Positions 1 through 9,332 are shown, numbered from the stretch's first letter. The stretch is DNA of 23,443 nucleotides from Mikrocytos mackini (GCA_030180075.1 JASNJN010000064.1:1-23443); one strand, 5' to 3'. A program made the numbers and translations. The notes: generated by a model from the sequence alone, not told the origin.

Positions 1-60
1 AATTCTCACCTCTAGTTTAAACCGGTTTTTACCGGGTGGTTTAAACCTGCCAACCCTGCA
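1..60. repeat. End of a GGTTTAAACC-rich repeat element, cut by the window edge
   Basis: This stretch has two GTTTAAACC-type blocks around a TTTTTACCGGGTGG core. Read on the reverse strand it aligns loosely with the right arm of the element at 4434-4865, in the order GGTTTAAACC, an intervening A-rich piece, GGTTTAAAC, then a GGTG-like block. It is probably the right end of a second copy whose body lies left of the window. Family unknown. Confidence 0.4.
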
Positions 61-169
61 AGTGATACGAGTTGACGTAAATACATTTTTTAATTATTAA
101 TTTTTATAAATTTTTAAAATTATATTTACATGGATTAATCTGATAAAATTTATATAATAGATGTTTTAA

Positions 170-904
170 GATTTTCACTCTTCCAGCCACAAGTTTACTA
201 ATCTGCCCCCAAATTTATTTCCTAACCCCATTTTACTCATCTAGCCCCAGGTTGTGTTTCCAGCCCCCGAAGGTTTTTTGTTTATGTTTTACAACTAATT
301 AATATAATAATGAGCTGAAATCCCTATAGCCGCTAAAACGTCCAGTTAACCAAAAAAATCTTAATAACCACAAATATTTCGAAGTTTTTTACCTCTACAT
401 AAAAAGTGTAAACATAAATTTTAAATTTATGTTTCAATAGCTGAAATGTTTTAAATTACAATTACAATGTCCAGAAAATTCCAATGGAAATTTAAGACAA
501 CAATTTCGAACCATAATAAAAATTTGATAGATATTACAATTCTAATCAAAGACAATTCTACTATAATAAACATAAATTTAAAATTTATGGTCACATTTTC
601 GTAGCTAGGTTTTAAAAATTTTTTTTAATTATGTGTATTCGTATTCCGATCAAAAATTACACGAACTAGTTGTAAAATGTTAGCCGAAAATTTTTGGGGG
701 CCACATCAGTAAACTTGTGGCCAGCTGAGAAATGAAAATTTTCGTTTACGAAATAATTGCGCATACATTAAACGGAAATTTATATATTGGTTTATTCATC
801 TGTTTGGCGATACATTCCAAATAATTTCAGACCAAATAATGTACACAGTGGATTTTTCAATTTGGAGCCAGGTGAGTAAACTTGTGGCCAGAAAAGTGAC
901 AGCC
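170..904. mobile_element. Non-autonomous inverted-repeat element with 9-bp target duplication (Mutator-like MITE)
   Basis: A 735-bp element is flanked by perfect copies of ATGTTTTAA at 161-169 and 905-913. Its ends are inverted repeats that align without gaps for about 35 bp; the core shared word is GCCACAAGTTTACT. A third copy of this terminal word lies inside, at about 694-726, in the same orientation as the right end. No convincing reading frame is present. A 9-bp duplication is typical of Mutator-like (MULE) elements, so I assign it there by inference; the ends and duplication are seen directly. The third end copy suggests a rearranged or composite element. Confidence 0.75.
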
Positions 905-1126
905 ATGTTTTAATACCAAAAATGTAAAAGACCAATTTTTTGTAACGGGGTGTATATTTTGCAATATTTCAGAGATTTTGCAGACCCTTCGTATCAAAAT
1001 ATACCCGATACTCAATCGAGATGTTTCCCTGGCCCTTTTACTAATGTTTTACAAACCCACAATAATTTTATAGAACGGTTATCTTCTCGTCAGTAACTTA
1101 TTTGTATCTTTAGTAGTTTTAATTAT

Positions 1127-1819
1127 TTATTTTTTGTATAATTTCTTTTGTTTTTGTATTGTCTTCTTTACACTCTTTTTATATTCACGAACTTTAGATT
1201 TTCTTTCTTTGTTCCACTTCCTTTTAATTTCCGTTAACTCTGCTTTTCTTTCTTCTCTTGGTACAAACCCACAACATTTATTCTTTGTATATTTTTCAAC
1301 ATATTCTTCCCATTTCGCTTCTTCCCCATTTTCCAAGTAATTTTCTTTCATTTCGTCCAATGTTTTAAACCCTAAATCCCAAAAAGACACCAAATCATTT
1401 TCATGTTGATGTCTGTTCTCTCTTTCTTTTATGTACTTCCAAATGTTATGTTCTACATTCCATTCCTTTAATCTTTTAAACATTTCTTTAGCTTCTTCAT
1501 TATTCTTTAAGAGTTCTCTTTTAGCCAGCCGCATCATATTCTTCAAACTATTCCCTCTATTCCAAACAGGCTCGTTATTTTCTTATTGCTTAGATCTAAA
1601 TCACGCCCAGTTAATAAAATCCATAACTTTCGTAAGTGAAGTTCACTGTAATCATCATTACATTTAAAACGGTTTGGATTACTACTGGTATTAAAGAACT
1701 TGTTTTCTAATAACTCTCTCTTCTTTATTTTCGCTTGGGTTTTATAATTTATATTTTTGTTTATTACGTCTAATTCCATTAGACAATAATTCTTTGAACG
1801 TATTTACATCATTGCAGCT
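1127..1819 (-). pseudogene. C-terminal segment of the broken vWA gene (Lys/Glu-rich)
   Basis: Two overlapping open stretches (1779-1543 and 1546-1127) join through a one-base shift in an A run near 1584. The second is strongly charged, with KWNKERKSKVREYKK-type stretches and a poly-Lys end, and contains one Cys pair (KCCGF). It ends at a TAA at 1127. Low-complexity charge makes homology hard to judge. It could instead be a separate small gene of about 139 codons, but it lacks an ATG at the start of the open stretch. Confidence 0.5.
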
Positions 1820-1828
1820 AAATAACTT

Positions 1829-2161
1829 ACATGAAAAATAAAATAGGAATTCAGATTTTTACTAGTATTTTATTTATCAGAATTTATATGTAATTATATC
1901 TTAATCGATAGATCTTGAGCTCGTTTATTTCATAATAATATTTATTTCGAAAAACAAGCCGAAATTTTAGAGAAATTATTCTCTCGAAGTTTTTGAATTT
2001 GGGTGTGAATAAGTAAAAATGTAAAATATTTGACATGAACAGAAATGTTCCATTTTCAACTGGCCATTTTTATTCAAATTCTCTGATAAACAACATATCT
2101 CATTTTAAGATAATTTTGAGCAAGAAAATTTCAATCTGAATTCCTATTTTGTAACTCGTGT
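1829..2161. mobile_element. Short inverted-repeat element with 9-bp target duplication (MULE-like MITE)
   Basis: A 333-bp element is bounded by perfect AAATAACTT copies at 1820-1828 and 2162-2170. The ends begin ACATGA / ACACGA (read inward) and share an exact 18-bp inverted core, AAAATAGGAATTCAGATT, within 29 bp of each end. It has no coding capacity. It sits inside the decayed vWA gene. The 9-bp duplication suggests a Mutator-like origin (inference). Confidence 0.75.
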
Positions 2162-2170
2162 AAATAACTT

Positions 2171-2360
2171 TCCTACCAATTTCCCTAACATTACTTTTCT
2201 TGTCTTCAAAAAACACTTTTTCATCTTCATTATAAAATAATTTAAAACGTCTTTTTATTAATTTAACACCTTCATTTTTATATTCTGTGTCGTTTATTAT
2301 CATTTTGTCATTTACTTCGTCGTATCTAGATTTCTTTGTTGTGTAAATCAGAGTTTGGAC
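2171..2360 (-). pseudogene. Fourth segment of the broken vWA gene
   Basis: This short piece lies between two mobile elements. Its first codons read VQTLIYTTKKSRYDEV; the VQT is encoded by the target duplication and matches the VQT that ends the upstream piece, so the insertion at 2361-2999 went into an open frame. The segment is rich in Lys and Asp/Glu. After the 9-bp-duplication element the coding pattern resumes in a different frame. Confidence 0.6.
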
Positions 2361-2999
2361 CAGAGGTGTCAGCTTCCGCCCGACCGACACTTTTCCGACC
2401 CGATCGGGTCGGAACCGGCCGGAAGAACATTGAAAAATCCCGATTTTCTGACCCTAAAAGGCATGTCTTCTTTATTTTGATATAATATCAATTTTGATAC
2501 AATAATTTAGTGTAATTAAATCCACAATTTAACACAAACCTCAAACGAAGTGATTTAGTATCATTATAAGGTTTATATGTTGAATTCAAAATGACATAAA
2601 AATAAAAAATATTTTTAAATAATTTTGTGGCACTTATCATGTCAAAATAAAACATATTCAGGTGTATTTTTATATAATATGTCTTGAAAGAACTTTAAAT
2701 AGAGCAAATTAATTTGATAATCCTAAGACTATTTTAATATATCATATAAAAGAGTATTTATTCAGTATAAAATAACACAATAATCAAGATTTTATGGTTG
2801 GAAATTATTTATAGTGTTTTATTACATGGTGAAAATTTTTTATTACAAACATGCTAGTAAAACTGTACAGAAAAAATGTTGTTGTGAAAAATTGTGATTG
2901 CAATTTACATGAGCGATCGGAAAGGAAAACTCTTCCGACCGACCCGACGTCGGAGTCGGTCGGAATCGGAATAGAATTTTTTCATTTTTGACACCTCTG
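2361..2999. mobile_element. Non-autonomous hAT-type element in the vWA gene
   Basis: A 639-bp element has 11-bp perfect terminal inverted repeats CAGAGGTGTCA and a perfect 8-bp target duplication GTTTGGAC at 2353-2360 and 3000-3007. An 8-bp duplication with CAG...GGTG-type ends is the hAT hallmark. Just inside both ends are CCGACC/GGTCGG-rich subterminal repeats, unusually G+C-rich for this window and possible transposase-binding sites. No transposase frame is present. Confidence 0.88.
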
Positions 3000-3007
3000 G
3001 TTTGGAC

Positions 3008-4433
3008 TATAGTGTTCAACTTAAACGCGTCCAAAGACTGCACACCAAAATACCCCGTTAATTTCTCAGTATTTAATTTGTAGTATTTCAAATGGTTTAA
3101 AATAGCTTCTTTGGGTTTGAGCTGTAAACTATGATCTATTAACCATGTAAGTAACAATAAATCATCAAATTTTTCTGTTTCTTTTTTATAACGCTCAAAC
3201 ATTGGTTTGTTCAAAGTAACTTTTTCTGGTATGGGATATTTAACGTCTTTAAAGAGATCTTGTTCTTTACATTTGTCTTGTTCAGTTAAGAGTAATAAAT
3301 TGTTCAATTCAGTTTGTTTATCCAAACCTTTTCGTCTAAGTTTACGTTTAATATGAAGATTATATTCTCTATTGTATGTAGTTCTTAGTAATCTTGAAAG
3401 TATATTTAAAGACCCATTCTTTAACAAAAAATAAATAGGGCAAATCATATGTATTATTCCTAAATTTCCATTGTTAAGAAGTTTATCCAGTGTCTGTTCT
3501 TTTTGTATTGTTTCCAAAATTGGTCTGTGGTAATTCGGTACAGTGTACGCTAAGTTGTCTAATAAGTTTAAAATGTTTCTATGTCTACTTCAAGTGCTTC
3601 TTTATAAATTTTTTGTGCGAGTGCGAGTATGCAAGAAGGAACAGAAAACTCGTACGTCGTTGGTATTTTGGCGAGCGCCCTCCTCATTCCAAAAGAAGCA
3701 TTTACTTCCAATAAATCCTTCCCATATTTAAGAATATAATTTAACAATTTTGTATCTTTATTAGAAATTGGGATAACGTTTGTTATCTTTTTGTGTGTTT
3801 AAAAACCCAAAATTTTCATTAGGTCCGTTGTATATATAATTGTCTATTAAATCAGAGCAGCTCAAATACATTCCAGAAAACACTTCTTTTATTGAATACT
3901 CTGACGGGTCTGGGTATTCTGCAATTCGCCCATTTACAGCAACTCCCACAAAACCAGCTATACTTAAAATTTCTCCAATTGAAGTTTTGTGTAAAATTCC
4001 TAACTCAATAAGTTCGAACATTGCTATTAATCCTTTTTGGTTGTTGTGTTATCATAAACACTTCTGTTGTGTTCTGAATTGTTTAAATTTTCTATAATAC
4101 TTCTGTTGTTGTAAAGGTTGTTAATACTGTTTTTAAGCTGTACTTATAAATCTGTTGTGTGTTTATCTGCACGCCTTACAAGTGCTTTTGATAGTTTAGA
4201 ATCATTTGATTTCCGTAAATACTCTGCTTTTTATGCGTTGTCAAACTTTATTATTTTATACCCTGTATTTAAAACAGAGTTTAATTCTTCTAAAAGATAT
4301 GCAGTTTTTCTTTGTAATTTGTTCTTTAAATTGTTAGTTCTCGAAGTAAGCAAAGACTTATGTTTAAAAGACACATCGGTTTGTTTTTCATGTTCTATGT
4401 TTATAGTGTTTTTTGTATTACTCAGAGTTGTTA
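3008..4433 (-). pseudogene. Third, longest segment of the broken vWA gene
   Basis: Coding-like sequence continues through several breaks. A Lys/Asn-rich part (about 4446-4030) carries two in-frame TAA codons. A one-base shift in an A run near 4032 leads into a frame starting MFELIELGILHKTSIGEI. Another A-run shift near 3792 leads into a frame containing KLLNYILKYGKDLLEVNASF. A T-run shift near 3571 leads into a long open stretch down to the hAT-type insertion. No domain is recognised. Each short open piece taken alone looks like a small gene, but continuity across the breaks argues they are remnants of one. Confidence 0.6.
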
Positions 4434-4865
4434 CGGTTTTAACCACGCGGTTAAAACCAGTGGATAATACCGAGGTTTAAACTGGGTGGCATTAACGTTT
4501 TACCCAAAATTCAAGGTAATTTAACCCGCTTTTTTCGAGTTACATATTGTGGGATATGCATCGACACATAAAAACTTGTCCAGACGGTCAGAACTGAAAA
4601 ACAACATAATGGAAGAAATTTCAGCTGATTTAAAAATGCAAAATTTTTGAAAAATCTAAAAATTAAAAATTTCTTATTTTGGAAAAATATTTCCCATGAA
4701 AATAAATAATATTCTCAAATTTTTCTAGAATTTGTTAAATGTATATACAACCCCATAAAGAAGTTTCTAGAATTTATAATCCATAAATTTTCAAAATTTT
4801 GAATTTATACCGAAAATAGGGGTGGAGTAAACTGGTATTAACCGGTTTAAACTGGTTTAAACCGG
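4434..4865. mobile_element. GGTTTAAACC-rich inverted-repeat element in the vWA gene
   Basis: About 430 bp lie between degenerate inverted ends; read inward both give CGGTTTWAACC, then a second TTAAAACC/TTTAAACC block, then ATAATACC/TTAATACC. The palindromic word GGTTTAAACC recurs. The interior is A+T-rich and non-coding. It interrupts the vWA gene reading frame, which is open on both sides. I found no clear target duplication, so the exact ends and the superfamily are uncertain. Confidence 0.6.
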
Positions 4866-5257
4866 AATGGGTGGTATTATTACAGTTTCACCCGCTTTCA
4901 TAACAACTCTGGTATTACTGTTTGTATAATTTTCATTCGAAATTGACGTAAAGAAATCTTTGTATTGAGTAAAAAATGTTTTCATTGATTCTTTCTCTTC
5001 GACTGTTTCTGCACTGTCTATAGTGGTTAACAATTTGGCTCTAGATATCATTTTTTTCAACTCTGTAGCAAGGATTAAGAACATTGGCCCATAGTTACTT
5101 TCAGTGTTGACTTCTATAAGCTTTCCACTCGCTTTAAGCTCGCCTGGGTACTCTTTTAACCAAACCAAATTGTTTCCCATATTTAGGTTTAGTTTATTTT
5201 GAAACCCTAACCATGGAGATTTGCTTATTTGGCCCGCATGGCTTTCTAATGTACCGC
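4866..5257 (-). pseudogene. Second segment of the broken vWA gene
   Basis: This stays open from the hAT-type insertion to the GGTTTAAACC element. It begins GGTLESHAGQISKSPWLGF, in frame with the preceding segment across the 8-bp duplication. The stretch resembles the region that follows the vWA domain in large vWA proteins, but I cannot name a domain. It runs out of frame at a TAA contributed by the inserted element at its 3' side. Confidence 0.65.
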
Positions 5258-5265
5258 CCGGTGTG

Positions 5266-5628
5266 TAGAGATTGAACTTACGAATATTCGTTTTGAAAAA
5301 CTTCGAATATTCGCCAAAAATCGAATTTCCGGTATTCGTTTTCCGAATTTTTTTTGAAAATAATTTCAATTTTTGCAAAAATTTTCAAAAAAAATTCGAA
5401 TATCCGTTAATTTTTTGATGTCAAAAAATTAAATTTTGGAGTTGAATATAAAAAACATGCAAAATTTAGTTTTAAAATCCAGAATGACGAATCAATATTT
5501 AAAATAAATTTATTAAAAAAATTTCAGCATATTGAGACATTCCAAAATTCCTAAGATTATTCGAATATTCGTCCACTTGGAAAATCGTGCTTCGAATATT
5601 CGCTCATTTTGCAAGTGTCCAATCTCTA
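5266..5628. mobile_element. Non-autonomous hAT-type element in the vWA domain region
   Basis: A 363-bp element has inverted ends TAGAGATTG and near-matching 8-bp flanks CCGGTGTG (5258-5265) and CCAGTGTG (5629-5636), one mismatch. Inside, the palindromic word CGAATATTCG and variants recur close to both ends as subterminal repeats. The element splits an open frame (GAGKLTL before, GGTLESHAG after) whose phase is preserved across the duplication. No coding capacity. The diverged duplication suggests an older insertion than the one at 2361. Confidence 0.8.
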
Positions 5629-5636
5629 CCAGTGTG

Positions 5637-6258
5637 AGCTTCCCAGCTCCCCATGCTTCCAGCAGTGAATCAATTATCGATTCTGTTGGTTGATCTTTGG
5701 TTATGTGGATTGGAAACAAACATTCGCTGTCTGTGTTTAGTCTTAGTAAAGCAGCCAGTGCATCGAAGTCAGGTTCGCCGCCTGTAAAGAAACGGACGAC
5801 GATAGAATCCACATGAGATGTCAACACCCTCGGAAGCCTCGGGATTCGATCGATGGTTTTCTGTTGGTCGTCTAATTCTCCGTCGCTTAATGTGAAAATT
5901 TTAAAATTGCATTTTTGTTTGCAATAATAAAACGCTTCAGATTTATTATTGCAGGCTCCATATATGTCTGTCCTTTTGAGTACACCCACGCTTTTTCTAA
6001 ACCAGATATAGACAGATTTTGAGCATTAGATCTATGGTTGAATGTAATGAGATGGAATTTATCATTTTGTGTGTATCCAAGGTTTTCTAACACTCTAGGA
6101 AGAATTTTGTTTACAATTCAAGATGAATTACTCCTCATTGATTCTAATATGTCAATAATGAAGACAATCTTTGTCTCTTTTTTAAGTGATAAATTGTCTT
6201 CCTTATCAATGCGTACATCAAGCATGTATTTATTATTGACTTTCCAAAGTTTAAACAT
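5637..6258 (-). pseudogene. vWA-domain segment (N-terminal part of the broken gene)
   Basis: vWA domains bind metal through a MIDAS site made of a DxSxS loop, a distant Thr and a distant Asp, and usually mediate protein-protein contacts. Here residues 31-41 read IVFIIDILESM, which matches the first loop except that the first Ser is Leu (a one-base change). Next come KFHLITFNHRS and GQTYMEPAI, supplying the MIDAS Thr, and after a frameshift KIFTLSDGELDD, supplying the Asp. A later FFTGGEPDFDALAALLRL stretch resembles the end of some protist vWA proteins. An in-frame TGA falls at codon 47 and a one-base frameshift in an A run near 5912. The segment stops at the hAT-type insertion after GAGKLTL. 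Confidence 0.7.
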
Positions 6259-6779
6259 TTTAAAAATGGTAAAATAAATGAATCTTGATTTTAGATCTTA
6301 GAATTGTGGTTAAAAACATAGGATGGCGAAATATTAAAAGTTATAGTTGTGATATTGTTTTAGTTTATATAAATCTGTTAAGAAAGGTTATATAAAAATA
6401 ACTTTTATAAAAACCAAACATAGAAAAGATTATTCTTAATTCAAAAGTGTGATTTTAAACTTTTTATGGCCATATTTATTTACAATATTTAAGATAATAT
6501 GGTTATCAGCTTGTTTGGTTATCCGTTGATTTGTATAGAAACTCTCTTTATGTCAATTTGTTTACGAGGTTGGTTTTTTATTATCAAAATTTTAAGATTT
6601 TTCAATCATATAAATGGGCTTGCTTAGACTACACAAGGGTCGGATCCCTCTAATAAACAGGTTTTTCCCAAGGATCTTTGCCATACAAGAGATGCACGAC
6701 AAGACGTATACGTTTGACCCTTCCTTCGACCTATTAAGACCAGAAGTCTGCTCTCTTATTACGGGAGTATTTAGGTTTT
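6259..6779. other. A+T-rich gap without a recognisable gene
   Basis: No supported reading frame. It contains one arm of a diverged direct repeat (6377-6423), and a TTTTTCAATC-ATATA word at about 6597-6617 that recurs at about 6776-6792 and may bracket a small insertion of about 170 bp. The stretch 6618-6775 is a little richer in G+C than its surroundings but gives no tRNA or snRNA fold that I recognise. Confidence 0.4.
6377..6423 (+). repeat. Left arm of a ~46-bp diverged direct repeat
   Basis: This aligns with 8941-8986 in the same orientation, about 38 of 46 positions with one gap; the best shared word is ACCAAACATA. The two arms bracket the decayed zinc-finger and integrase pieces, so they may be remnants of terminal repeats or of a duplication. 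Chance is not excluded in such A+T-rich DNA. Confidence 0.35.
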
Positions 6780-7740
6780 TTCAATCGATATAGAACAATT
6801 ACAATCCCTGGAAGCTTATCAGAACAAATCATACTTTCATTAACTAACCAACAGAGTGGGTTAGCCCATAACATACTTCAAACAAATATAGACTTCACCA
6901 CAGACTGTGAATGTGAGATTTCTTATATATTAACAAATGCCAATGGAAAGAACGACTACTTACTTTCGCCGTCAGTGGACAAAACGAATTATAGAAACCA
7001 TTACTCAAATTATTTCATTACAGATCTAATATCAGTTGAAGAAACTACTTTTGCCTTTTAAGCTATTTCTTTGTCTTGCTAATGAGTAACTTATAGGTGA
7101 CACAGAACTAATAACCGACAATACCTCTATTGAAAATCCAACTAATCTCTTACATTGTACGCAATTTAACACGAATAGAAAATTAGAATATGATTTAGAT
7201 CTCACAAATTATGTTATCAGTTATTCGATGGGTGAACATAGTGTAGTCTTGAATACGAGTTTAATCTCGGATATTTTTGTATATTTATCAGAAATTACAA
7301 GTTATGAAGAAAATCGAATAAAAAGCCCCTTACAAACACAACAAGAAAACCCCAAAACTAAGAATACAAAAATCACGGAGGTAGTTTGCTGTCATGGTAA
7401 GGAAGATTTTCACAAAAGCAATTAGTCTCTCATGTTGACTCAAAGCATGATATTAAGCTTGAATTTAAACACAAAACCTTTAGAAAGATAGAACAGTTCG
7501 AGCAGTGAAAAACCGGGCTATTTGAAGTCGATACGTTTTATTTCCGGAAAGTTAGAGGGAATAAAAAAGTTAAGAAATCATCATATAGTTCATTTGTTTG
7601 TAATTACAGATTTGATGATAACATATGCTGTATGTCAATCATACAGTGTAAAAGAAAGCTTAATGGTTATATCAAAGTTGATTATCTTTTCCACCACAAT
7701 CACAAGCCAATAACTACAATTAATTATATTACATTTTATA
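6780..7740 (+). pseudogene. Decayed gene with a FLYWCH/FAR1-like zinc-finger pattern
   Basis: Coding-like sequence can be followed on the plus strand through several breaks. About 6798-7062 is open (contains SLTNQQSGLAHNIL); a shift leads to a frame open from about 7096 to 7425 with an in-frame TAA near its start; a third frame from about 7428 has a TGA at 7506-7508. The last piece contains FRKIEQFEQ, then FVCNYRFDDNICCMSII and LFHHNHKP. This spacing of Cys and HxH matches the WRKY-GCM1/FLYWCH/FAR1 DNA-binding zinc finger often found at the N-terminus of MULE-type transposases. No catalytic domain follows; the frame ends in A+T-rich DNA. The product of the first two pieces is unrecognised and may belong to a different gene. 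Confidence 0.42.
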
Positions 7741-8019
7741 TATTGAGGAATGGGTATCTTCTTTAGTTTCACTTCATTTTGGGGCATTTCAACCTCCAAA
7801 TACATCAATTGTTATCTAGAAATAGTTAGGAAAATATAAAGAGAAAATGAATCAAAACTTAATTACAAAGAAACAATTTACTTAAAAGTTTATGAATTAC
7901 AGAAAATATTTAAATTGAAATCTGATACCAGTAATATTACCAAATACCGGTAATTAACAATAATGGATGAAATACCGTTATGTCGGATAACACCGGTATT
8001 TATTTTGGAAACTCTACTT

Positions 8020-8869
8020 CAATATAACCATCGGAGGTAAATTAAGAGGAGACCAGACGGTTTGGCTGGGGGTAGAGCTCCCAGAAATTGCTTTTATATT
8101 TATATAGGAAATCGCCCTAAAACATGCATTTTTGCGCCAAATTGCCGCTAAAACGATGAAAATCCATCCATTTTATTATAAAATTGGGAAAATTCCTTCC
8201 AAAAAAATAACCTGAAATGACAAAATAATTCTGTTTATGTATTAATAACGATATTAAATAACTATTAATGATAAATATGGCGAATTTAATTTTTGATTTT
8301 TCGTCAAAAATTTGATTTGAATTTTGCCAGATTGGCAACTCAAATAATTCCATTTATTACGCCAAATTGCTGTTATTTTAGTCAATTTACCTAAAAATTC
8401 CCCAAATTGCTTTGTTGCCTTTTATTTCTTTTAAATATCGCTACCAGAGGCTCTACGGGATCTGAAAATCGTTATAAAGCGTTAAAATGATGTAATAATA
8501 ATCATGTGTCATTTTTAAAAATTTCTTTTTGGGAGCCCTAGCTGGGAGTATAAGACACATATTGGAGTTATCGATGGGTTGCAGAGGGATTCCCCATGTG
8601 TTCAGGGAATATCCCCACATGAAGCTCTATTTAGTCGGAAAATGCGTATTTCTCTTAGCCACTTGGCCCCTAGCAGAACATGTGAACAGGAAGGAATAAA
8701 AGATATAGATAGAGTGGAAAGAAAACAACTAAGAATGAAAAGGAACTTTGATAAAAGAGGAACAGTCCAGGAAAGCCCGATAAAATATGGGACTGTATCC
8801 GAATTAAAAACATTGATGGCCAATATAGAAGACCAACGAGAGTGGTGGGCATTGGAAGAACTTCTGTAA
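8020..8869 (+). pseudogene. Ty3-type integrase C-terminal fragment, split by a hAT-type element
   Basis: Downstream of the inserted element (8073-8540) an open stretch reads YKTHIG, then GISPHEALFSRKMRISLS, then FDKRG. This is the order seen at the end of LTR-retrotransposon integrases: a Tyr/His stretch, the sPxeaLfgRk motif, and a later basic region with fDkr. A short stretch just upstream of the element (LRGDQTVW-like frame) is plausibly its continuation. Reverse transcriptase, RNase H and the integrase DDE core are absent, and no LTRs were found. The end at 8869 is a TAA. It is a relic. Confidence 0.5.
8073..8540. mobile_element. Non-autonomous hAT-type element in the integrase relic
   Basis: A 468-bp element has inverted ends TAGAGCTCCCA / TAGGGCTCCCA and 8-bp flanks GCTGGGGG (8065-8072) and GCTGGGAG (8541-8548), one mismatch. 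The minus-strand open stretch inside it has no recognisable similarity and is probably chance. It lies within the integrase fragment, so it inserted after or during the decay of that retroelement. Confidence 0.72.
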
Positions 8870-9332
8870 AGACAGAACAAGGGTATTTCTGGGCAAAAAG
8901 CCATATATACCGGATCTCCGGATAGTTTTTAATGGAGGTTGTAAAGAAAAGTTAACTAAAATAACTTTCATAAATACCAAACATAAAATATAACAACTTT
9001 ATTACAGAGGTATTAAAAACTGATCGACAAAAATCGTTAAATACATCGTTATATCTATGATTTTGGGTTGAATATCATGAAAATTTTATTTTTCATAAAT
9101 AAATATATGAATTTCTTAAAATTGGGATAATTATGGACGAAAATTTTCCAAAACTTTGATTAAAATATATTATTTGGTACAAATCACTGATTATTACCTT
9201 TTTAATCTAAATATGTTATTGTTATCTTTTTGATTAAACCTGTATTACACATTACAACAATTTTTAATATTTCCATATATTAACAACGTATATATTTACT
9301 TTTTTATTTCTTCACGCAATTCACCCCAATAC
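8870..9332. other. A+T-rich gap; one repeat arm
   Basis: No gene is supported. Positions 8941-8986 match the direct repeat at 6377-6423. The rest is A+T-rich with many short stop-containing frames. It forms the 3' flank of the minus-strand gene that ends at 9333. Confidence 0.5.

Larger units (their letters stand above)
1127..6258 (-). pseudogene. Broken gene for a ~1,110-codon vWA-domain protein, split by four mobile elements
   Basis: One minus-strand gene can be followed from an ATG at 6258 to a TAA at 1127 once four inserted elements (5266-5628, 4434-4865, 2361-2999, 1829-2161) are set aside. The N-terminus is a vWA domain; the rest is unfamiliar and ends in a Lys/Glu-rich region. At both hAT-type insertions the two target copies are read in the same frame on each side, which shows the pieces belong together. 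Other damage: in-frame TGA at 6120-6118, TAA at 4233-4231 and 4146-4144, and frameshifts near 5912, 4032, 3792, 3571 and 1584, all in short A or T runs. Upstream of the ATG lies an A+T block like those of the intact genes. I see no sign that it still works. Whether it was a host gene or part of a larger mobile element cannot be told. Confidence 0.72.

Noticed and set aside
4144-4233. In-frame TAA codons as a sign of stop-codon reassignment
   Set aside because: All intact genes in the window end in ordinary stops and contain no internal TAA or TAG; the affected gene is otherwise broken.
4118-4480. 120-codon plus-strand Cys/Leu-rich frame
   Set aside because: The opposite strand carries the collinear remains of the vWA gene; this frame is its complement.
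6618-6775. Possible tRNA (a GGTCGGATCC word resembles a T arm)
   Set aside because: The loop does not fit the T-loop consensus and no acceptor, D or anticodon stems could be paired.
8117-8353. 78-codon minus-strand frame
   Set aside because: It lies wholly within the hAT-type element and has no recognisable motif; probably chance.
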